From: Diplolepis rosae
Taxonomy: Eukaryota; Arthropoda; Insecta; Hymenoptera; Diplolepididae
Direction of reading: 5' to 3'
Assembly (NCBI GenBank): GCA_030998225.1
Contig: JAPYXD010000715.1
Span: forward strand, 6,204,501 to 6,268,500
DNA: 64,000 nt
The position numbers and the translations under genes were made by a program. This document shows, piece after piece, positions 33,138 to 42,401 of the stretch (positions are counted from its first letter, which is position 1; the number at the start of each line of letters is the position of its first letter). The notes below the pieces were generated by a model, which ran no database searches, had not been told where the DNA came from, and was given only the letters and a program-made list of their open reading frames with translations.

Positions 33138-33437
33138 TATATACTACTTTTTTAGTTTGGTATCTCAAAATTACGTGCTAGAATTTTATTGTCATTCCTA
33201 AGGAAGTTTTAGATACTTCATCGAAGTTTCTTGTACTGTTTTATGTAAATTTTCTTACGATTTTTACATTTTTTCACATTTTCAAAGTTTACTTCGAAAT
33301 AGGGCTCATATATGTAATATTTTATTTATTGCACTTAAAATTTTAGAAATAAAGATCACTAATGAGGACTCTGATCAGAGTCGAAAAGTTTGAAATTATA
33401 TACAATATCGTATGAAATTAAAAATATTGTTACTTAC

Positions 33438-33810
33438 GTGTGCAAACTGCACGCTACTTTCTTCAAAGTCTCGTGTGCCTTCTGCAGGTTTTTCTACTTC
33501 GGGAATAAAAATTTCGAAGTCTGATGGGGAAGAAACACTCGCCGGTTTAATGTTCACATCACTTCCACTCGACACATCACTACACGACGGTAAATTTAAC
33601 GTCGGAAAAATGTCGATGACAAATAAAAAATTGTCTTTCTAGTACTTCGAGGTATCCTAACCTCGACAAGTAGGGATTTGAGCATGCTTCTATCCATCGT
33701 TGTCCGGCATTTTCTTTCTTCGGAAACCGATGAATTGATACATTGTTCTTCCGACCCCTTTTGGAGGTATACCCACTCACAGCACATTGAATTCCGTACT
33801 TCGAATTCAT
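33438..33810 (-). pseudogene. THAP-domain exon of the P-like element, copy 2
   Basis: The THAP frame of 76 codons is identical in residues to copy 1, including the Tyr in place of the second Cys ligand. The offset serine/aspartate-rich frame that leads to the GTAAGT donor lacks the extra TAG found in copy 1 (TCG here, near 33571). Copy 2 is therefore closer to the ancestral sequence. A one-base frame change between the THAP block and this tail is shared by both copies. Confidence 0.65.
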
Positions 33811-34003
33811 TTTAAATGATTATAAAGCGCGATCGCGTACGAATTGTGGATACTTGTATACAACAATGGGGGAACTCATACGAAGCCGTTCCCGTTGCCG
33901 CACTCCGCCCGCTTCCGACAACTAGCGTCGCGTACACCACCGCACATGAACTATCCTACGGAGACACCCAATACATTAGAGGTCGACCTGCCCTGGAAGT
34001 GAT

Positions 34004-34779
34004 TTTTGATGATTTGAAACCATACTCATCACCCTGGTTTTTCTCCGATTCGCTGCGGAAAAATCCCACCTTTACGAAATTTTCCAAAAGAAGGGCTCAC
34101 GTGTCTATTTGATTCGTAGCAGTTGCAAGTGGGAAACCAATGGGAGTGGTAGAAAAAAAATTGCAAAAATATTAATTTTTTTATTAGGTAATGGTTATTT
34201 TACAATTATATCTCGCCGAGATGCTGCGTGCCTCGCTGCACGTTACAAAAAGCTTTTTACCATATTTTTATCATCTCTAGTTCGCAAGAAAAATGTCCTT
34301 TTGCATTTCCATGCATTTAGAGATAAGAAGAAAAGAGAAAACACGAGTATTAGCATGCGAAAATAAATGCACTTGTCACCGTTTCGTGAACAGCCTTGAC
34401 CTGCAGTCAGGAAGCAAGATATGGACATCAATATTTTCACGAGCTTAAATGTCCTTGCTGGTTGCGTAATTTTGTGCCCGCAGTTGCTTAAAGCAATATA
34501 CTAAAATTAATAAAGTCATTTCGCAAATATGGCTGTTTTATGATTTATTTTAGGCAATTCAAATATGCATATGTGACGAGCTATAAATATTTTTATAAGT
34601 TTTATTAATTATTCCAAATTGCATGCCTGATTTCAAGTTTGTTAGGTTTGGTTTTTTATTTATTATATTTGAAGATAGCATGGAAGACATTGACGATCTT
34701 TACCGGCTATCAAAACAACACAATAAAATAAAAAAAAATAAAAAAGTATAAAATAACATAAATCAAAAGCAAAGATATC
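34004..34779. other. Non-coding stretch after P-like copy 2
   Basis: Chance frames only (34109-34440). I see no domain, repeat or TIR. Confidence 0.4.
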
Positions 34780-34848
34780 AGTAGGGACTCCCAACCGAGC
34801 ACAGACCGTGTTTGGGCTCGCTTCACTTCCGTGATCAGCCGAAAACCT
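34780..34848 (-). ncRNA. 5S rRNA-like sequence (5S-derived SINE or pseudogene)
   Basis: Read on the minus strand, CTGATCACGGAAGTGAAGC, then a GGTCTGTGCTCGGTTGGGAG block and CCCTACTG, follow the order of the central and 3' parts of animal 5S rRNA (TCCGATCACCGAAGTTAAGC ... GGATGGG-type). The 5' third is missing. A T/A-rich tail follows. This is either a 5S pseudogene or the head of a 5S-type SINE (SINE3). Confidence 0.4.
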
Positions 34849-35132
34849 TTTTTTTCTTTTTAAATATATATATTTATTTGATGACAGTCTTGCAGAAAAC
34901 ATATTTACATTCATAGATATAGTTTTTTGCGCATTCTTTTAACATTTTGTGTAGTACCTGCTAACATACATAGCTTAACCTACTCTTAACTTTCTAAGTA
35001 CAGATTTGTTTGCTCAAGTTTGTGGTATGGCTATAATTTTACAATGGTCTTATGATGTATGGCATTACTTGGTGTGGAGTAGGAAAATACAAAATGAAAA
35101 AACCTACATTCATTTACACTTTCTGAGTGGTG

Positions 35133-35522
35133 TTATTTATTGAAGAAGAATAGTGCCTGGTATGGTAACTTGTGTTTTAACTTGAACGGTAGATTTGATA
35201 TGTTTATTTTAGTGATATATTTTGTAAGATTGTTGGATCGTAGTTGATTTGCATAGAAGTTTTCAGATAAAGAGATGATATAGTCATAGATCATTTCTAT
35301 TCCAGTTACCTTGTGTAAATCTGTGATTTTGCTATACCTACTAGCACTTAATATCAACCTGAGACATTTGTTTTGATATATTTGTAGTTGCTTTAAATTA
35401 GTTTTCGCGATGCTGCACCATACTAGAGATCCATAGACCATGATTGGTCTAAGGATCATTTTGTAAATTAATTTTTTGTTTTTCAATGTTAAAACATCAT
35501 TTTTTGCCATGAGTGGATACAA
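35133..35522 (-). pseudogene. Jockey-type non-LTR element ORF2, C-terminal end
   Basis: A 129-codon frame contains MILRPIMVYGSLVWCSIAKT and LQIYQNKCLRLILSA, the typical region after the reverse transcriptase of Jockey-like elements (YGAxxW and LQxxQNKxLR). It ends with its own stop at 35133. Upstream, the RT domain itself is missing. The 35523-37949 TIR element stands between this piece and the endonuclease. Confidence 0.75.
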
Positions 35523-35744
35523 TCCCTGCTTAAAATGTCAGGTAGAAATCGAGTAGATACCGGAAAGAAACCGGATGCAAACCCAGTCGGGTTTCACCCG
35601 GTTCTTTAGGGTTTTTATCTGGACTCTAATTTCATTTTTCGGGATCTATCTGGGTCTATCCGGTCCTTATCCGGGAAGTGGTGACAGAAAATAAGTTGTA
35701 TGAATATTGTACCCGGTCTTATCCGGTTCCTATCTGGCATATGG

Positions 35745-36390
35745 ATCCAGAAATTAAAATACGAAAATATGTTTCTACACGGATCCTATCTGGTTTCTAT
35801 AAGGCAGTTGTCGTCTTGCAAATTGTTAAGGTGAAAGTACATCTGCTACCCGACCCTACCCGGTTCCTATCTGGCATATGTAAATAGAAATTAAAATACA
35901 AAAATATGTTTCTACCCGAATCCTATCCGGTTTCTATAAGGCAGTTGTAGACTTGCAAATTGTTAAGGTGAAAGTGCATCTGCTACCCGGCCCTACCTGG
36001 TTCCTATCTGGCATATGGATCCAGAAAATTAAAATACAAAAATATGTTTCTACCCGGATCCTATCCGGTTTCTATAAGGCAGTTGTCGACTTGCAAATTG
36101 TAAAGGTGAAAGTGCATCTGCTACCCGACCCTACCCGGTTCCTATCTGGCATATTGATCCAGCATATTAAAATACAAAAATATATTTCTACCCGAATCCT
36201 ATCCGGTTTCTATAAGGCAGTTGTTTACTTGCAAATTGTCAAGGTGAAAGTGCATCTGCTACCCGGCCATACCTGGTTCCTATCTAGCATATGAATCCAG
36301 CAAATTAAAATACAAAAATATGTTTCCATCCGGATCCTATCCGGTTTCTATAAGGCAGTTGTCGACATGCACATTATTAAGGAGCCGGAT
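35745..36390 (+). repeat. Tandem repeat of ~140 bp, about 4.6 units
   Basis: Units start near 35745, 35885, 36022, 36163 and 36300 with 'aaattaaaatacaaaaatat'. Each carries 'tacccgg(a/c)(t)cctatccgg' words. Units differ by a few bases. Confidence 0.7.
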
Positions 36391-36447
36391 AGAAACCGGA
36401 TTAAAATCTCAAAGGTTCGGATAAGATCTTATCCGGAAAACCGGGTA

Positions 36448-37492
36448 CACTGAGAGAAAATTATCACGTTATTTTACTGTTTTCGGAGGTATAGCAAGGA
36501 TATTCATTAAAATGAAGAACTTTTACTGTCCCGTAATTTTTTTTACTGTGACCATCCTTAAAATTTACTTGTTTGCACCGCAATATTTGTTTCATTAATT
36601 TTCACAGTACGATATTTTATAAGTTTCTCTTGATGTCAGTTATAAAATACAAGCCTAACAGAAAAATATGCTGTTAGTGTGTTTAAAGAAATACAATTCC
36701 CATACGAGCGACTTTTGCTGTGAGTTGTTTAAAAAACTCGGGAGTCAGCAAGCAATTATTACGGTTTTTAGAGTGGAAAATTCGGTGGGACGGTGTGAAT
36801 TCGCATGTAATCATAATAATCATATGCGAGCACGTGTGTGTATGTGTGTGTATCTGATTGTGTCGAGGTAGTAACAATAACGGGACCCAAACACTTTTTA
36901 CACGGCCCTGCAGTAGTTGCAGGTTATAAGCGCTATTTTCTTTCTTGTATTCCAAGCGTGCGCAGCCGAGAGGCTTAGTCGCTAGGTTACTAATTCGATA
37001 ATTATAAGTAGAGAGGGTTCGAACCCGCAGCGTTAAGAATAATTTTTAATACTGTCTAAACGAGCGTTTGTGTAGTGTAGAGGGGGGTGTGTGTTTGTAG
37101 GTAAGTGTGTATATAAAAATAGTAAGTTAAGTGTCTACTTAATAGTAAATACAGTTTTGAAATATACTAAGAGTATTCATCGATTCAACTACTGCTCTTA
37201 TTTGATTTACCTATGTTCCTGCAGATCACTTAACTTAAAAAATGACACTGGGGCCTTTACGAACTACGAAAAGTAAGTTAAAAAGTAGTCAAACCTACTG
37301 AGATTTTTTTTCGGTGTACGTGTAACAAAAAAGTACTGTCAATTTACTCAAATAAAATTTCCCAGTTTGAAAACAGATTTTTTACTGTGAAAACAGTAAA
37401 TTTAACCTTCCAAGCGAATATTCCTCCATTGCCATTAAAAACTTTAAATACTAGTCTTAACTCGAATTTTGCCTGTACTTTTTCTCTCAGTG
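36448..37492. mobile_element. TA-flanked MITE, CACTGAGAGAAAA ends (1045 bp)
   Basis: Left CACTGAGAGAAAATTATC; complement of the right end CACTGAGAGAAAAAGTACAG. TA borders both sides (36446-36447, 37493-37494). It is nested in the 35523-37949 element. The interior has several 'tttactgt' motifs and a tRNA-like segment, but no transposase frame. Confidence 0.65.
36957..37033 (+). ncRNA. tRNA-like segment (Pol III A and B boxes)
   Basis: It starts GCGCAGCCGAGAGGCTTAGTC and ends GGGTTCGAACCCGCAGCG. The second is a near-perfect T-arm/B box (GGTTCGAACCC). The first resembles the D arm/A box of Ser/Leu-type tRNAs. A clean cloverleaf with a recognisable anticodon cannot be drawn by eye, so a SINE head or tRNA pseudogene is more likely than a working tRNA. 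Confidence 0.3.
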
Positions 37493-37949
37493 TAGATATT
37501 ATGCGATCCCATATAGAGCCATGTTAAGCTCCAGGTATAAACCGGGGACAAAAACCGGGTACAAATCCAGTAACGCCGGATAAGAACCGAGTATACGTAT
37601 TTCGAGGACCCGACTACAAACAGGATAAAACCCTTACAGAGCCCAGATAAGACCCATATAGAAACCGGACAAAATATTATATCAACCCAGATAGAATCCG
37701 ATTAAGTGCCGGATTAAAACCGGGTATAAGTATTTTAAGGAGCCAGATACAAACCAGATAAAAATCTCAAAGGTCCCAGGTAAGAACCATATAGAAACCG
37801 GGTGAAGATATTATGCGATCCCAGATAGAACCCGATAATCTCCGGGTACAAACCGGGGATAAAAACCGGGTACAAATCCATTAGCGCCGGATAAGAACCG
37901 ACTTTTACTCGGTTCTTAGCTGGGTTCAATCCGTCATTTTAAGCAGGGA

Positions 37950-38274
37950 TATGTTAACCTACTTCTAATGAGTTTATGCTGGGCACTTAAGGTGAATAAT
38001 ACTGGTGTATGGTCGGAGCTAAGTTCATGTACTACTTTAACATCAGATAACGAGTATACATTTTTGTTAATGCCTACATCGATAGTTGTGGGAGTAATTC
38101 CATTATCAGGATACAGTGTAGGTTCATTTGGATACATCAAGCAGCAATTATTATTTTGCACATAATCGAATATGACTTTGCCTCTCCTGTTTTCTACGCG
38201 ACAATTCCACGTTTTATGTCTAGCATTGAGATCGACAAATATTATAACTCTGTTTCCTATACTTAGTAAATTAC
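37950..38274 (-). pseudogene. Jockey-type ORF2: endonuclease, C-terminal half
   Basis: It reads NRVIIFVDLNARHKTWNC (catalytic Asp and Asn), then FDYVQNNNC, TTIDVGINKN and VHELSSDHTPVLFTL (SDHxP, catalytic His). It is the direct continuation of the endonuclease start at 38811-39157. The two are separated by two MITEs. The frame then runs into the TIR element at 37949. Confidence 0.75.
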
Positions 38275-38484
38275 TTTTGTGTCCAAACGGGCGGAAAAAG
38301 TCGCATTGCATGCTTGTGCGTAGAGCGGCATGCAGTCAATTGTGCCTTGGCGTCAAAATCGGGCGAAATGTTCATACCACCCGCTCCAACGGACAAAATG
38401 TTCATACCGCACGAAACTTGACTGCCCGCGGCTAACTACGCACTCGCACGCAACGCGACTTTTTCCACCAATTTGGACACAAAA
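38275..38484. mobile_element. Short MITE, TTTTGTGTCCAAA ends (~210 bp)
   Basis: The ends TTTTGTGTCCAAACGGGCGG and the complement TTTTGTGTCCAAATTGGTGG continue as inverted repeats through 'aaaaagtcgc(a/g)ttgc', for about 48 bases. It interrupts the endonuclease frame. The centre repeats 'aaatgttcatacc' twice. Overlapping frames on both strands are chance. Confidence 0.6.
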
Positions 38485-38591
38485 CGTCGTGTGCAAACAA
38501 TTAGAGCAGCAAACAACTACAATAAGTACTAGATTAGATTCCAATGTACGCATAAAAACTCGTATCCGCACCACAGTCACATAAAATAGAA

Positions 38592-38805
38592 TATGTGCCA
38601 ATGCACACAATTCGGGACATTGCGAGACTCGCGACAATGCTCACAGGACTGATCGCGCCTCGGATTCGTCTCGGCTTTGCCTCAGCTACGTCTCGGCTAC
38701 GCCTCGACTATGCCTCACCTACGCATCGACTACGCCTTGGCTTCGATCTCCTGCGAGCATTGTCGCTCGTCACGCAATCACCCTCATTGTGTTCCTAGGC
38801 ACATA
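38592..38805. mobile_element. Palindromic MITE with internal 11-bp array, copy 2
   Basis: Reverse-oriented relative of 4749-4930, with ends TATGTGCCAATGCACACAAT and the complement TATGTGCCTAGGAACACAAT. The 11-bp array is longer here, with units such as gctacgtctcg, gctacgcctcg, actatgcctca, cctacgcatcg and actacgccttg (about 38665-38745). It lies in the endonuclease of the Jockey-type element. Confidence 0.65.
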
Positions 38806-38810
38806 ATATA

Positions 38811-39157
38811 CTAATTTCATTAGTTTTAAATTCATTCCTTGGATTGTTATACGCAGCTACAATATAAATACCACCAGCTAACCTTATACAAACACATTCT
38901 AATGTCATTGAGTCACATAGTCTCACAGTCTTGTGGGGAATACTATTTCTTATAAACACAGCGACTCCTCCTGCACTATTTTTTCTTTCTTTTCTTACAC
39001 ATGTGTAATTTTTAATCTTTAGTTTATCTTTCGCCATGCATTTGGTTTCATTGATCATAGCTATGTCTATTTGAAAGCGGTCAAGAAACTCTATCAGTTC
39101 TCCTATTTTGTTTTCTAAACCATTTGCGTTCCAGCTGCAGATATTAACTTTATCCAT
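38811..39157 (-). pseudogene. Jockey-type ORF2 start: endonuclease N-terminal half
   Basis: ATG at 39157 begins MDKVNICSWNANGL, then FQIDIAMINETKC (catalytic Glu), SAGGVAVFIRN and YIVAAYNNPRNEF. These are the standard APE endonuclease blocks. The ATG lies within the ORF1 stop region (ATGGATAA), so the reading frames overlap, a known layout for re-initiation. The frame is cut by the MITE at 38805. Confidence 0.8.
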
Positions 39158-40541
39158 GATTTCCAAAGTTTTCAGCAAAATTAGAGAAGGCTTGGAATTT
39201 TTCTAATAGTGTTTTGCATGTTTCTAAATTAATTTTGAGTTCCTTGACTGCTTTTAACATGCTGGTATTATTACACATATTTTTTATTTGATTAATTTCT
39301 CTCATGAGCATTGTTAGTTCATGTAGATCATTATTGAGATTCGAGGACTGCCCTAGAGGCAGTGTATTATAAGTTAATGAATTGTTTTGCATCCAGTGTT
39401 GTGAACATACCATACCAGGTTGAGCAGACGGCTTTTGTAGAGGGGGGAACTCACGATTATCTAAGTGATCCACATTTGGTTTGTTTTCCTCCACATTTAC
39501 TTTTGGTTTTGGTTTGTAATTAGAAGCTTTTTGCTGCTGGTTAGAAAATCATTCTAACCTCCTCTTATACTCCTCACAGATTGTTGCATTTGCCGGATGG
39601 GATCCCTCACAGTTGGCACATTTGGCAGGTTCAGTTTTTGGTTTCTTGCAATCTTTTGTCAGGTGTTTTTCGGCACATTTAAGACAAGTTGGTTCGGCAT
39701 AGCAATTGGCAGCAACGTGTCCCCATTCCTGGCATATATGACATTGTGATAATCTTCTTTTGTTTGTAAATAGCTCCCAAGTCACTTTTGTATATCCCAA
39801 ATAACGAGCTTTTTGGTTGAGTTCACTTATTTTTGTTGTGAATAGAAAAGTTACCATATAAATAGTATTCTGAGTGTTTTTCATGGCATTCATGTTGAAC
39901 GCGGGAAGTCCAATTTTTATCAGTTCTTTTAATATTTCTTTTGTATCAACTTTGCCGTGTAGGCCTTTTAAGATGTAAGTTTTTCTTTGATCATATTTTG
40001 TTGTGTATGTATGGAATGGGATTTGATTGTTCTTCCATGCATTTTTTAGTAGTTGATAGTCGCTGTAACATGCTGTAAATACTTCGGTAAATCTTATAGG
40101 GTACTTTACGAAGAACGTTCCGGTTACTATATCTTTGGTTCTGTTTACTAGTTAGTTATGATCAGCGATTTCGCAATGCATTACCAAAGGAGGTGGTTTT
40201 TTTGCAGATTGTTTGTCATTGTTAATTTGAGTTATTACCTTTTTCTGTAGTGTTTCTCCAATACCTGTTTCATCTGATGTCTCCATATCCGAGGAATCGT
40301 CGGCTAAATCTGCCAGTTGTGAAAATTTGTTTCGGATTGGGATAGTTATTTTATCATTTTTTCGATATTTTGTGGTATTCTTCATTGTGGATGTTTCAGT
40401 CCGTTTCCTCTTTTTTGGTATGATAATATCTTTCATTGACATAAACACATTTTCTCGAGAGTTGTTGGAACCCTCAGGGCCCACGTTGTCGGTTTTGAGG
40501 TCAGGATCCTCTATTTTGTTTACATAAACTCCTTTAGGCAC
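39150..40541 (-). pseudogene. Jockey-type ORF1: gag-like protein with three zinc knuckles
   Basis: The start is MPKGVYVNKIEDPDLKTD, followed by a basic region (IPKKRKRTE). One in-frame stop stands at 40152. A PRE_C2HC-like block follows, with TYILKGLHGKVDT and RYLGYTKVTWELF. Then come three knuckles: CHICQEWGHVAANC, CLKCAEKHLTKDC and the CANCEGSHPANATIC end. A second stop is at 39549. The C-terminus has a leucine-rich helix (about 39370-39200) and ends at 39150. Only the two stops break it, so it is a relatively young relic. Confidence 0.8.
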
Positions 40542-41700
40542 GCACTTAGGGGTTTAGTTAATATTTAATGTTTATTTTGTTCTATACACTTGTTTTCACT
40601 TCACTTTCAGGTTTAGATTTTTACGTTTACGAAGAACCGTCGGTCTACTCGCCGGGAACCGGCAAACCCAGCCTAATGTTACGCTGTCTGTTCTTACCAA
40701 CGAAAACCACCGTAAAAACTTAATGCCCTCGTTTGACTCACGTACGCACTTCGCGTGCAGTTCAACGCATAATTAGTACAATTATGGTTGGCGGAATGTG
40801 GTTAATTTTGCGTGCGAGCTCACACTTACAACGCGCAATCTTGCTATGTAATTTGTTATTATATTCTAACCATATTTTCTTACAATAAAACAATAAAAAA
40901 AGTTAAGAATAAAATATCTATTTAATTTCTGAAATTTTTACGTCATTAAGGGCATGTGATATTTCCGAATTTAGTAAATTTGATTGATTTTAGGCATCTA
41001 CATGTTTATGTACAAAGTATTTAAAATTTTGTTTTCAAAATTTGTAAAATTGTAGAGAAGTTCAAAACGGACGTAGATAGATTCAATTTAATTTCAATTT
41101 TCAATTTCGAAAATGAAAAAAAGTCCAATTTGACAAAATATTTTAGAAATTTTTGTTCTATTATAAAAACCGAAAGTAGTCTATCTACAGTAATCTTTAC
41201 AGTTTTCCAAATTTTGAAAACAAAATTTTATGTATTTTGGACACAAACATGTAGAAACTGGTCCGAATTGTTCACATGTACTTGCTATTTTACTCAAGTA
41301 TCGCATGCGCTTAATGGAAAGCCTCCATAGGTAAAAGATGGAATATCAATAAATCTATAAAGAAATTCGCTCTTCTGGTAGGAGAATAGGATTTGCGTGA
41401 TTTGAGTATCTTGTCTTGAAGAAACTCCAACTCATTTACATCTGAAGGTTCAAAAACTCTTCGTCGCCAAATTTCGAGAAGTGGGCTTCGACACACATCC
41501 CGAATCAGAATCTGAGGATGATAAAGGATTGACTTTCGATAATGGTGGATGCCGCAGTCTTTCCCTATCCATTCTCATAATTGCTGCTTTTTTCGTTTTC
41601 ACTATCGGGTGAAAATTATTTCGACAAAGTTCCAGTATTTTTATTAGTAAATAATTAAAGTTTCCGCGCTCAAATTAAGGGAAAATACCACAGTCATTCA

Positions 41701-42068
41701 AAGGAGGGGTGTCAATAAGGCCTTTTTTGACTCCCAGAACAGAAAATAATTTTTTGGGCTATAAATAGAGCTTGACAATGTCTCAACCTTTTCATCCCAT
41801 ATTCGTCTTCTAAAAAGAAAATTTTCAGTCAAGAAACCATAAAAATTAAACGATTTTTGGAAAGATAACGAATGTCTACTAAAAATCAAAAACATTTTTT
41901 TATCTTCTCAAGAAATTATTTAACTTGAGTGGTTCCTAAGTAAAAAATGTTCTCCTTAGAAGAGGAATATGATATAAAAAGGTTCAGACACTTTCGAGCT
42001 TTATTTATCACATTAAAAGTACTGTCCTGATTTTTGGGCCAAAAAAGGCCTTATTGACACCCCTCCTT
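41701..42068. mobile_element. MITE, AAGGAGGGGTGTCAATAAGG ends, left palindrome arm
   Basis: The left end AAGGAGGGGTGTCAATAAGG is mirrored at the right end (ccttattgacacccctcctt). Inner arms also pair: 'aacattttttta' type, and 'ggttcagacactttcgagct' against 'agcttgacaatgtctcaacc'. It is 368 bp with no ORF. It accounts for the frame at 41698-41895. Confidence 0.65.
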
Positions 42069-42340
42069 AAACAGCTATCTACGTTGCAGTTTTTAAAAGT
42101 AAATTTCAAACTAAACTACAACTGTTAAAAAATTTACATTGTCAAAATAAAATAATAAAAACTGTGAAATTTCATTAATTTAAAAAAGTAGACTCAAAAA
42201 CTTTTTAAATTATATTGTGAATCTTCAGATATTAGAGTATAGAGAATCACTGGAAATATATTCATCAATATTGTATAATTAAACATTTTAAAACTTTCAA
42301 GTCCCACGTTCCCTTAGCCAAACTTACGTGCCTGTCTAAA

Positions 42341-42380
42341 GTGACGTTACTCAATGCTGCGTAGCATTGGGTGACGTCAC
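42341..42380. repeat. Perfect-stem hairpin with TGACGTCAC
   Basis: GTGACGTTACTCAATGCT, then GCGT, then AGCATTGGGTGACGTCAC: an 18-bp stem with two mismatches and a 4-base loop. TGACGTCA is the CRE palindrome. The mirror copy lies at 46838-46877 in the right arm. Confidence 0.55.
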
Positions 42381-42401
42381 CCCCGCTAGAAGCGTAAGTG
42401 T

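Larger units (their letters stand above)
31524..33995 (-). mobile_element. P-like THAP transposon, copy 2 (2472 bp)
   Basis: The ends are the same as in copy 1 (CAGGACGTGCAAACCTAATG; complement CAGGGCAGGTCGACC), but a different perfect 8-bp duplication flanks it: GAAGTGAT (31516-31523 and 33996-34003). It is a separate transposition event. The interior is collinear with copy 1 and nearly identical, including the nested MITE, with scattered substitutions and a few short indels. Confidence 0.8.
35523..37949. mobile_element. TIR element with CCGG-rich tandem arrays, in Jockey-type ORF2
   Basis: The ends are TCCCTGCTTAAAATGTCAGG and the complement TCCCTGCTTAAAATGACGGA. The left part holds about five direct repeats of roughly 140 bp (35745-36390), each with 'tacccgg...cctatccggtttctataaggcagttg'. 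The right part carries shorter, inverted relatives (37500-37940). The frames at 35678-36294 translate the array. The element breaks a non-LTR ORF2. RT sequence is absent on both sides, so the insertion came with, or after, a deletion. Confidence 0.6.

Noticed and set aside
12753..33995. Segmental duplication of 2.46 kb
   Set aside because: Each block has TIR-like ends and a different perfect 8-bp direct flank, so they are separate transposon insertions.
35678..36294. Frames with repeated KVHLLPDPTRFLSGI
   Set aside because: They are translations of the ~140-bp tandem array.
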